A stretch of 64,000 nt of DNA from Azorinus chamasolen (lineage: Eukaryota; Mollusca; Bivalvia; Cardiida; Solecurtidae): assembly GCA_963576725.1 (NCBI GenBank), contig OY755252.1:30398578-30462577 (forward strand), given 5' to 3'. How positions within the stretch are numbered: the first letter of the stretch is position 1; each line of letters begins with the position of its first letter. Below the pieces are notes generated by a model that was not told the origin of the DNA, ran no database searches, and saw nothing but the letters and a program-made list of their open reading frames with translations. The position numbers were made by a program, and so were the translations under genes. Positions 55,528-64,000 of the stretch are shown here, in pieces.

Positions 55528-56148
55528 AAAAGATAAAGCATCCATGATTTCAACTGATGTGTATTGTTCTTGCTTTGGTCTCTCACGAAAGCCATACCCG
55601 TCAATCTAATACTGACAATTAATTAAGATGATAATGATGACGACGAAGACGATGGCGATGTTAATAATGATTTCAGATAATGTATAGAGCGAATGCCACA
55701 AAACTAATGCAAACATAAAACACAAGTGTTAAGAATGTCATTATCTTAGAATTCTTAAACGTATTTCTTCATTTACCAAACTGTAGCCATGGTATTAAAT
55801 TATTTTGACACTAATGAAACGCCGATTAACTCTGTGTCTCATCTTGATTTTCAAATTGTTTGAAAATATTGCAAAACACTGTACTCAGAAAGTAGTTACA
55901 AACGTATTGCTCTAAACCCCGCGATTGAAAGTTGTGGTGCGTTAGACGTCAAACAGTTTAATCTTGTTCAACGTTGATTGACTCATTGTCTCCCAATGGT
56001 ACCGCACATTCGGAAAAACTGGGCATTCACGTAAAGTGGCGAATGTGGTTTTAATTGGTGAATATCAATTAAGCTTATTTTTCAACATGGTATATGAACA
56101 TGGGGAGTTTATGACATAACGCAATGTATAATAGTTTCTACATGTATA
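55528..56148. other. No gene seen
   Basis: A GATGATGACGACGAAGACGA-rich tract lies near 55628-55660. A decayed palindrome half, CTCATCTTGATTTTCAAATT, is near 55840. Confidence 0.4.
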
Positions 56149-56344
56149 TACAGCAGAACCCGTCTTAAGCAGTCCGCCATTTATTAGGAATCTTAAAAAG
56201 AAGGTGATTGCTTTCTAGAGGGCAAACATAATGCAAAGGGATCCTATAAGAACTATGTAGTTGGCATATGTTAAGCTACCACCCGCCTTACAAATCTTTA
56301 ATCAGACTTCTTTTTGATTACCGCTTAAGGAAGGTTCTACTGTA
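56149..56344. mobile_element. Palindromic MITE
   Basis: TACAGCAGAACCCGTCTTAA mirrors TTAAGGAAGGTTCTACTGTA. The inner palindrome is decayed. Confidence 0.7.
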
Positions 56345-56637
56345 ATTCAAACAGCTATCAAAATAGACTATTACCATTCTGCATCTACAGCCTGGGTCTA
56401 CGTTATTTGAAAAGGATTAAATGCGCAAGACATGATTCCATTGGGAAATAAAATATATAGATTATATATGATTAAATGAATATTCAGTAATGATATTAGT
56501 CTCTAAATCATGGAGATCGCCGGCCCGACAGTCGAAACAAATTTAGCATTTCTATGAAGATCACATCGGATATAATATAACCTCTTTATTTCACCGCCAA
56601 ACCCTATGGTGCATCATCTCTTTAATATCGTCTCAGT

Positions 56638-56846
56638 ACAGTAGAAACCCTTCTAATGCGACTATATAATGTATAAACATTGGTGTCGTTATAACCAGGT
56701 GGTTGCTTAACGCAGGACAAAAGTCATGCAGGAAGCTCCTCTAGGAGCTTTCTGCATTACTTTTGCCTTGCATTACACTACCACCTGCATCTAGCACCCA
56801 GAATTACACATATTTTAGGTGGTGGCATTAGAGGGGTTTAAACTGG
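56638..56846. mobile_element. Palindromic MITE inserted in a 365-bp MITE core
   Basis: TACAGTAGAAACCCTTCTAA at the left and TTAGAGGGGTTTAAACTG at the right, with the perfect core GAAGCTCCTCTAGGAGCTTTC. The left neighbour (56590-56637) is half of the CACTCTTTAGAATCG hairpin, so this MITE interrupted an older one. Confidence 0.7.
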
Positions 56847-57485
56847 ATTCAAGTTGAAGGATAGGCAGTCAATGTTTCTCGAAACGTAGTCAGCACTAAA
56901 CAGATCCACATTTGAGCAGCCATAATTGAAGAGATTCACATTTAATCCATTACCTCATAGGCTATTTTTAGATCCTAACTCTTTAAATAAATCTACCAAA
57001 AATGAGCATTAACTAGAGAAAAGTAAAGATTTAGAATTTTGTATTTTGAAACCATCGTGATAAATAGAGCATTTGCTCATATAGGAGCAAACAATAGTTT
57101 CACAAGGTGGCTTTTACGGAGTCGTCAATATGAAGGAATGGGTTAAGCAATTATACTATAGTCATTGTATCAAAGGATGATTGGTGTATTCCAGAGTAAC
57201 AGATAACGATGCGTTCTCAAAAACGAAAAAAAAAGAATCATTTCTCTTCGAGGAGATTCTAAAGAGTAGTCGCAACATAGGGTTTGGTGGAAAATCGAAA
57301 AAGAAATCTATTCTTGAAAATAATTTATTTTACGCATCTTATCTGGAGCCCTGTCTACTGTTTTTGATTATAATCACTGTAAAATACAAGTGATGAAAAG
57401 TGCATTTGATTGGCAAAAGCTAGTGTGCTCATGAAATGTCGACATTCATTTCATATTGTTTTAGATTGAATTAATTGATAACTGT

Positions 57486-57987
57486 TAAAAGTACAAAATG
57501 AGTCATGCAGGAAACACCACATACAGAATAAACACTCGCCCGAACAGCAACACAAGGAAACAGCAAATGTACATAAGTAGAAAAAACAACAAGAGACGCA
57601 CAAAGACAAAAACAAACATACAATAGGAGGAAGATTGAAGTACCGCCTTGGAACGGTCAGTGACAAAAGTCACTGGGGGGGGGGGGGGTTAAACCGGTTT
57701 ATGGGCGCCCAACCTCACACTTATTCCATCCCCATCCTAAAAGAAAAACAGTGTAAATAAACGTATCCCCTCTCCGACTAATCTACAACAACCGCGATGG
57801 CAAATACAGTGGTAAAGTGCATGAATACAGAAAAAACATTTAAGTGAACATACTGTATAAACCTATCGCTAGTGTACTCAATGATTGAGCTGCAAACAGA
57901 GTAACTGTAGAAAAGTTATAAAGGGTACGACAAAAATGAAAAAGTGCAGATATCCGACGTTCTCCTTCCATTTCTGGATTTAAGAGG
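57486..57987 (-). mobile_element. Subfamily B retroelement 3' end (minus)
   Basis: The reverse complement starts CCTCTTAAATCCAGAAATGG and ends CTCATTTTGTACTTTTA. The hairpin block has a perfect stem, CAGTGAC-TTTT-GTCACTG, preceded by a long C run. Confidence 0.85.
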
Positions 57988-59058
57988 AACAGAAATAATT
58001 ATGTGCAGTTTTCAGTTGATCGAACAAATTACTCTTATAATTTGAAATATTGAACAATATCCGCTGTGTCGGAACTGTTTTACAATACAGCATTTCATTA
58101 TCATTCTAATTTTTTTTGTCCTTTTCTCTAGTTAATGCTCATTTTCGGTAGATTTATTCAAATAGGTTGTAGCTAAAAATAGCCCATGACGTAATGGGTT
58201 GATGCAATGTATGCAGAAAGGCATCCGTGAAGCATCTTTCGTATATACCTATTTGTATATAAACAGTGCTAACGAACCTTTTATATGGATGGGTATCTAT
58301 TCTGTGACATCGATTATAAGATCAATAAACCACAGTAGAACTTCGGTATCTCGAACAGGGGCAACACGAACCCGAGATACCTCGAAATAAACATCAGGTC
58401 CTTCCGCATTTGCGCATATCTAGAAACGCACGAGACAGCTTAATGCAGATATATAGTAATGCTGTAAGCTCAGATAGGACTGAACTTGAAAAAAGTGTAA
58501 AGACTATATATCAGATGACTGGAACTTCTGTTTATCGAAGAAGTGATCCATATGTTTCTTTGAAATTTAAGATAATAAAGATCAGTTGTATTTTCTCGCT
58601 TTTCATATGTACTCGGTTACCTGAATTACTTCAGATAGAAGTAGTAGAAATTCTCATCTGAACAACATCCTATCTGGTGTATTCATACGCGCCATTAGGA
58701 GAAACTCAATAGATGGGGATAACTCTTACATAATTTATTCTACAGATTCAATATGAGTTCTAAACGAAAAACATAGTAGAACTATGAAAACAAAGCATTT
58801 TTTTCAAAGAAAACAATAATGGGTCTGAAAATAAGTCAGAAGACAATTTAAAGTAGGAGTTTCTGTCCAGGTAGGAAATCTCTCTAGCTTGATTTGTGCA
58901 ACCTTACAACAGCTGATTGTTGTTATTGGATACGGAAGTCGTACTTCGCAAAACGAAAGTACATGTAGTATTTTACAAAACCCGTTAAACTACTTGTTTT
59001 AGGGCGTGTTTAGGAGAATAAAATAAATAATAAATAAAAAAAAAATAAGCAAGGATTT
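57988..59058. other. No gene; relic TIR-like motif
   Basis: 58334-58390 contains CAGTAGAACTTCGGTATCTC GAAC and GAGATACCTCGAAATAA, an inverted pair like a pogo/Tigger end. The short open frames around it show no family motif. Confidence 0.4.
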
Positions 59059-59135
59059 TCTATACCCTCAGTTGGTCTTTTCCGGTCAGAAACTCGTTTT
59101 CCACTGAGAGCAGACCAACATCGGGTATAGAAGCA
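59059..59135. repeat. Inverted repeat near the TIR element
   Basis: CTATACCCTCAGTTGGTCT is mirrored by AGACCAACATCGGGTATAG across about 35 bp. Confidence 0.75.
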
Positions 59136-59277
59136 CCCGTCTTTAACAAAATCTATGCTTGATGATGTTAGTCTTTACCAAGTTGTTTCATTGTATTTTT
59201 ATTTCCTCTATATAACGTTTATTGTATCGACATTTGACTCTCTGGATATCGACAGTTCTATTATGATTAGGTTTATC

Positions 59278-59700
59278 AGTAGTATACTAAATAGGGGTTC
59301 TGGCACACCCCTTATAGAACCTCTATACTTCAAACTAACCGCTATAACAATAGAAAAATGGTCGGTTGAGGGTTTATGGGACTTCTTGTTTTATGGGTCT
59401 ATTCGAATTATAACTCGCTATATAAATTTGTTTACTTTTAAGCACCTTCATATCTGGCGCATATCTACTAACCTGTTTTAAACCTTTTTATTAGAGCGCA
59501 TTTTTAGTCAGGTCTACCACGAGTTTCGGCTACTGTTTTTTCTGCAAGCAAATATCGAACCTGTATCTCCGAAACAGCAATACAACCCATACAACTCCAA
59601 ACAAAAGAAAAGATAAACTTGCAACAATTGTGGCAGAGAAATATAACTACACTACTATATATCCACCAGAATTACAAAATAGTAGATTGCTTCTATACCC
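59278..59700. repeat. Left TIR
   Basis: It matches the reverse complement of 61335-61755 with about 5% differences by eye. The TIR carries a frame, LIEPLYFKLTAITI to TFKHLHIWRIS, that is open in both arms (59278-59481 plus, 61552-61755 minus), which may be chance in an AT-rich repeat. Confidence 0.85.
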
Positions 59701-59991
59701 AACAGCATACAATTCTCCCAAGTTCAAACCCATCCATTCTTTTGCCTTTTTGCTGTCTCCTCTACAAAGAATTCTTCCTTGTACATGTGCCTTAGCAATT
59801 TTTTGTAAATATTCCAAACTTGTTGCATATTCCTTTGTATTTTTCGTTGTATGGGAAACGTGGAAGACTGGTATTTTTGTACACAAGTTCCATGTTGTAT
59901 ATGTATTGCAAAAACAATATATATACAAAAAGTATACACAGAATCCGCTACATATCGAAAGTGTCCCTTTTGGGGCCAAACATAGAAACAT
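59647..59991 (-). CDS. Left-arm outward reading frame, copy 2
   Basis: This is the homologue of 11-250. It keeps EYATSLEYLQKIAKAHVQG, WMGLNLGELYAVGY and the same stop in the TIR. It is open further 5' than in copy 1, but the upstream part is array-derived. No domain recognised. Confidence 0.3.
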   Translation of the reverse strand: MFLCLAPKGTLSICSGFCVYFLYIYCFCNTYTTWNLCTKIPVFHVSHTTKNTKEYATSLEYLQKIAKAHVQGRILCRGDSKKAKEWMGLNLGELYAVGYRSNLLFCNSGGYIVV

Positions 59992-60004
59992 TCACCCACA
60001 AAAA

Positions 60005-60480
60005 CTAGAAACAAAAAAAACTAGAAAACAAAACAAATTGGGGGGGCCAAACATAGAAACTCCCCCCCCCCCCCCCCCCGACAAACAAACAATTATTTTC
60101 CAACAAAATACATTGTTTCTCTCGAAGAGAACTCCGAATGGAACCCGCTACAAAGAAAAAATAGAAAACAATTGGGGGGCCAAACAATCCACAAAGTAAA
60201 AAAAAAGAAAAATTGGGGGCCAAACATAGAAACATTCCCCCACAAAGAAAAAAAGGAAAAATAATACTCTACAAAGAAAAATAGAAAAAAATTGGGGGCC
60301 CGCTACAAAGCAAAAAATAGAAAAATGTGGGCCAAACAATTCACAAAGAAAAAATTGAAAAATAAATTGGGGGCCAAACACAGAAACATACCCACACACA
60401 CAAAAAAAATACTCTACAAAGAAAAATAGAAAAAACAATAGGGAGCCAAACATAGAAACATTCCCCCACAAACAAAAAAT
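60005..60480. repeat. Left minisatellite arm, copy 2, with a long C run
   Basis: More units than in copy 1. The homopolymer at about 60061-60079 is 19 C. Units carry GGGGGCCAAACATAGAAACA and, on the minus strand, TATTTTTCTTTGTAG acceptor-like ends. Confidence 0.8.
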
Positions 60481-60638
60481 ATTTTTCAACAGAGTATATC
60501 TATAGACACATCTTTGTTTTCTATTACATGCACTTCTACTTTTTGCAATAAATTGTACACGTCTTCTATTGTCTTTTTCTCTTCTAAAGAGAAAACAAAA
60601 GTAAAAAGCAGAAGTGCATGCAGTAGAAAAAAAAAGAT

Positions 60639-61379
60639 GTGTCTATAGATATACTCTCTTTGCTAGATATAGACGAAGAAGTTAATGTTGTAGACAAACT
60701 ACAAGAAGAAATACAAGAAGTACAAGAAGGACAGGAAGAAAAACAAAAAGAAACTCTTTCTACGATAGATAGAGTTGGACAGATTTTAGAAACATGTGCA
60801 AAGCTGGGACAGTTGGTATGCTACATTCCAGCTGCAAATGGTATTGGTACTGCAATATACACTACATGGAAACACTGCAAAGAAAATGCAAAGAATATGG
60901 ATTGCCCACCACCAGAACCAAAAATTCCAGCCAAAAATACCAGAACCAAACATATCGAAATCCCCCCAAAAGGATCATCACATCATGTTGCAGCGGGTTC
61001 CATTGCCCAAGTATCTTTTTCCTTTTGGACGTATTTGCTAGAAAACTTTATCTTCGAAAAACAAAAAGAATATGTAGTTTGTTGGAAAATATTTTTTTTG
61101 TTTGTGGGGGAATGTTTCTATGTTTGGACTCCCAATGTTTTTCTATTTTTCTTTGTAGAGTATTATCTTTTCTATTTTTCTTTGTGGGGGAATTTTTCTA
61201 CGTTTGGTCCCCAATTTTTTTCTATTTTTTCTTTGTGGATTTTTTGGCCCCCATTTGTTTCTATTTTTTGCTTTGTAGCAACCCCCCATTCTTTTTCTGT
61301 TTTTCTTTGTGTAGAGTATTATTTTTTCTTTTTTTCTTCTATCTGCTATTTTCTATTTCTGATGGATATACTCGTATAG
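60639..61379 (+). CDS. Right-arm outward reading frame, copy 2
   Basis: It has the same acidic frame as at 775-1548, again with no ATG near its start. Changes between the copies are few (for example SAIDRVGQIVETCTK against STIDRVGQILETCAK). The last third is array sequence. Confidence 0.35.
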   Translation: MSIDILSLLDIDEEVNVVDKLQEEIQEVQEGQEEKQKETLSTIDRVGQILETCAKLGQLVCYIPAANGIGTAIYTTWKHCKENAKNMDCPPPEPKIPAKNTRTKHIEIPPKGSSHHVAAGSIAQVSFSFWTYLLENFIFEKQKEYVVCWKIFFLFVGECFYVWTPNVFLFFFVEYYLFYFSLWGNFSTFGPQFFSIFSLWIFWPPFVSIFCFVATPHSFSVFLCVEYYFFFFSSICYFLFLMDILV

Positions 61380-61755
61380 TAGTGTAGTTCTATTTCTCTG
61401 CCATAATTGTTGCAAGTATATCTTTTCCTTTTGTTTGGAGTTGTAGAGGTTGTATTGCGGTTTTGGAGATACATGTTCGATATTTGCTTGCAGAAAAAAG
61501 TAGCCGAAACTCGTGGTAGACCTGACTAAAAATGCGCTCTAATAAAAAGGTTTAAAACAGGTTAATAGATATGCGCGAGATATGAAGGTGCTTAAAAGTA
61601 AACAAATTTATATAGCGAGTTATAATTCGAATAGACCCATAAAACAAGAGGTCCAATAGACCCTTAACTAACCATTTTTTTATTGTTATAGCGGTTAGTT
61701 TGAAGTATAGAGGTTCTATAAGGGGTGTGCCAGAACCCCTCTTTAGTATACTACT
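61335..61755. repeat. Right TIR
   Basis: Inverse of 59278-59700; it ends TTTAGTATACTACT. Confidence 0.85.
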
Positions 61756-62270
61756 ATATCGTAAATAGCAAGTGGTTATGTAACCCTGTATCCTGTAGAG
61801 ATGCCATCCCAAATAGCACACAGTAAAACCTTCTTAACCGGAAGTTACATTTAGCCTAAATATTGGTTTCGGAGGAAGATGGCAGCTTGGTGCATGATCA
61901 AAGTCCTGCTTACTAATGAATTAGTAAATTTGATTATACAGCTTTTGTCATGATCAACCTTCCCCTTGTTCACGATACCATTATAGAAATCAGCTAATTA
62001 ATCCATTTGTGCCTACGATCCCATTTATGGGACATATGCAAACAGTGTAGACTCTGATCAGATTCTACACTGTTTGTTGATTGGAATTTTAATATGAAAC
62101 AGAACGAAATAGAAAATTTAGGCCAGGCATCCCTCAGAACAAATTTGGACTAATCTGATATATAAACATGGAAGAATCCACTGGGGGCAAATGAGCTTTA
62201 CATGTACTCGTACATTCATTATTTCTGAGTTAATACTCTTAAAGGTATTTCTTATCAGTTCAGATGTAAA
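61756..62270. repeat. Duplicated flank holding the empty site of the 2359-3952 retroelement
   Basis: It matches 1923-2358 and then, without the 1594-bp insertion, 3953-4017. The site reads GAGCTTTACATGTA at 62193-62206. The palindrome at 62038-62077 is the sibling of 2196-2235. Confidence 0.85.
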
Positions 62271-62320
62271 TAACACTGTGCTGCAAGCTGTACGGCCGCA
62301 AATGTTTAGACTTTTCTAAG

Positions 62321-62346
62321 ATGGCGGACAAAACGGAGGCTGAAAG
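62321..62346 (+). CDS. Possible first coding exon (MADKTEAE)
   Basis: AAGATGGCGGAC is a strong initiation context, and eight codons later AG|GTAAGC is a strong donor. A weak candidate second exon is 62519-62555 (ending ATT|GTAAGT), but its acceptor is poor and the better acceptor at 62504 leads to a stop. No family can be assigned. Confidence 0.35.
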
Positions 62347-63329
62347 GTAAGCATCACATTTTACACTGTTTAAACTATGTAGATTTTTGTTTTAGTCATT
62401 TAATTGGTGCCATTAGACAGAATAATAACGTCCGTCAACAGCGGCGTACCCTATTATGGTTCATGTCTGTGTGTAAGGCTCAAAATCTTCCGTAAACTTT
62501 GCAGAAACTGAAAGTCAGAAATCGAATCGAGAAGGAGGTCATATTTTGCCTTATTGTAAGTTACCAACTACGCTAAACGTTTTCTAACACTGTGGGTATA
62601 TGCATCTGAGCCCGATATTAACGTTGAGTTACCTAGTTTGTGGCAAAGATCTACATTTTGTCTTTTGAAGACGTTTGAAAATAATGTTGAGTGTACGGTT
62701 TAGCCATTGGAGGTAAAAGTGCACTGTACGGTTTAGCCACGATTTTCTTCTCGAAAAACTGTACGGTTTAGACACAAAACAAATGCTACCATTTGAATGT
62801 GCGCCGTAGGTCTAGATAGTATAATCCCAACTATTTATTATGGATCTTCCTTCATGCAATGCATGTTTGCGATGGTGACAGCATATCACAAACTATTAGG
62901 ATCGAGATCAGAAGGACAGTATATAATTGGTTTAAACGTATTTTATTTTTAAATATTTGCATGGATATTGTAATGATAACACAAAGGAAAAGAAAAGGAT
63001 GGAAACGAAAACAAGACTGCTTATTGTGTTTCTCCCCATCAGCGTAACAACTGCACTCGCTTTATGCAGAAATGACTGCCCGTTATTGTACTATATTCAT
63101 TGTACTGAAAAACTAATTAAATTAATTAAACAGGATATATCAGTTTATACAAAAACTTTTTGAGAAAGATACTTCGGAATAAAATAAAATTAATAAATAA
63201 ATAAAAGAAACAAAAAAAGTAAACGAAGGTTGACACATATATGTAGAGAGATCTAGGATTCTGAGCAGTACAAGCACATTCGAAAGAAAGTGATCGTTAC
63301 CGAGTTTATTAGAATCGTTTTGAGGTTTG
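62347..63329. other. No clear gene; three TGTACGGTTTAG repeats
   Basis: TGTACGGTTTAG occurs near 62692, 62727 and 62759, about 33 bp apart. The remainder is AT-rich. Confidence 0.45.
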
Positions 63330-64000
63330 GATAAACCGATGTACAGCTTCGTCTATAATGATGTTTGTATTATATTTTAAAAGAGGATCACCAAACAGAA
63401 AGACAGACAGGGACGGAGTAGTGAATCTCGCAACATCGTCAAAAAGTTGTTTTCCTTCGTTGGTTTCCCTCGTTGGTATATTTGCAACAGTTTAAGAATA
63501 AGTGTGATGCGTTCTCAACGATGCCACATGAACAAAAGGCAGTGTCAGATATGTTATTTGAGAATAGGTCATGGTTCAAGGAACTGCAGTTTGTACGAAG
63601 CCTCTTGTGCAGGAGCTGCTGTTTTTTGACACCGTAATAAAATGTTTTGGAACAGTTAGCAGATTGATATTCAAAGACGTTTTGAATGCGTTTAGAGTAG
63701 AATACTGTTTTTCATTTTCGGGGAGGTTGTTCCATTACTGTATTGTTGCAGGGAGGAAATAGTTGCTATAATGGGTCGTGCAACAGGCCAGAGGTTGAAT
63801 ATCACCAGTGTTGCTTAATCTTAAATTGCATCGAGAAACAATTCCAGCCACTTCAGGTACCAGTTCTGTGAGATATTTTGGAGTTAAATGAAACACCATT
63901 TTATAAAAGAGAATAAGTCTGTGTTTTACGTCTGGTTTCAAGGCGTTTCCATCCAACTTCATGCAATAATTTACTAACAGAAACCAATTTAGTTGTCCCA
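63330..64000 (-). pseudogene. CR1/Jockey-type LINE C-terminal region (minus, runs off window)
   Basis: On the minus strand: FYKMVFHLTPKYLTELVPEV, CNLRLSNTGDIQ, HYSNYFLPATI then WNNLPENEKQYS, and in a later frame FCSCGIVENASHLFLNCCKY, the CCHC-like motif near LINE C-termini. Several frameshifts occur. It is related to, but distinct from, the LINE at 22900-28618. Confidence 0.75.

Larger units (their letters stand above)
59278..61755. mobile_element. Long-TIR snapback element, copy 2 (complete, 2478 bp)
   Basis: It begins AGTAGTATACTAAATAGGGG and ends with the inverse. Left and right TIRs match over about 420 bp and similarity continues more weakly inward, so the whole element is close to one giant inverted repeat around about 60580. 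Flanks read TTATC on the left and ATATC on the right, a possible imperfect 5-bp target duplication. Internal parts match copy 1 at 1-1922. No transposase, integrase or polymerase is seen. It is possibly a non-autonomous Polinton-like element or a foldback element. Confidence 0.8.

Noticed and set aside
59273..61761. Clean target-site duplication of the TIR element
   Set aside because: Flanks TTATC and ATATC agree at only four of five bases; reported as possible, not as established.

Overview
The window looks like nuclear DNA of a bivalve mollusc. It is AT-rich and gene-poor, its genes have introns of several kilobases with canonical GT-AG sites, and it is dense in retroelements, palindromic miniature elements and terminal-inverted-repeat (TIR) elements. 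The species assignment is inference; no diagnostic marker gene is present.

Three host genes can be supported. (1) A six-exon plus-strand gene (coding 18212-41299, 289 codons) encodes a METTL24-like / Methyltransf_22 protein with an N-terminal membrane anchor. All five splice junctions keep phase and the family motifs run across the joints. (2) An intronless minus-strand class A GPCR (45095-46684) has a very long third intracellular loop and a DRW instead of a DRY motif. (3) A three-exon plus-strand gene (coding 49752-55504, 124 codons) encodes a small secreted protein with two six-cysteine repeats, one per exon, and a His/Asn/Gln-rich insert. It has a TATA box, an initiator-like site and a polyadenylation signal. 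A possible first coding exon of a fourth gene lies at 62321-62346.

Most of the rest is mobile DNA. A 5'-truncated reverse transcriptase (RT) clan, probably Penelope-like, is present as about fifteen copies in three subfamilies, called A, B and C here. Two copies (2359-3952 and 4815-6327) still have long open RT frames. Their 3' regions share a two-stem hairpin module with compensatory changes. A CR1/Jockey-type LINE with a 2A-like motif (22.9-28.6 kb) sits in intron 3 of the METTL24-like gene and carries nested insertions. Another LINE end is at 63.3-64.0 kb on the minus strand. A tyrosine-recombinase (Crypton-like) C-terminal remnant is at 4574-4765. Many Tigger/pogo-like palindromic MITEs (TACAGTAAAACC-type ends) and short perfect palindromes built on GCAAACAG...CTGTTTGC are scattered throughout.

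The window is bracketed by two copies of one unusual element: a truncated copy at 1-1922 and a complete copy at 59278-61755. It has about 420-bp TIRs starting AGTAGTATAC, a central palindrome, two outward-facing reading frames, and arrays of roughly 60-bp repeats that each carry a splice-acceptor-like site. The flanking DNA is duplicated too. The 62.2-kb copy preserves the empty site of the RT insertion at 2359-3952, which shows that the duplication preceded that insertion.
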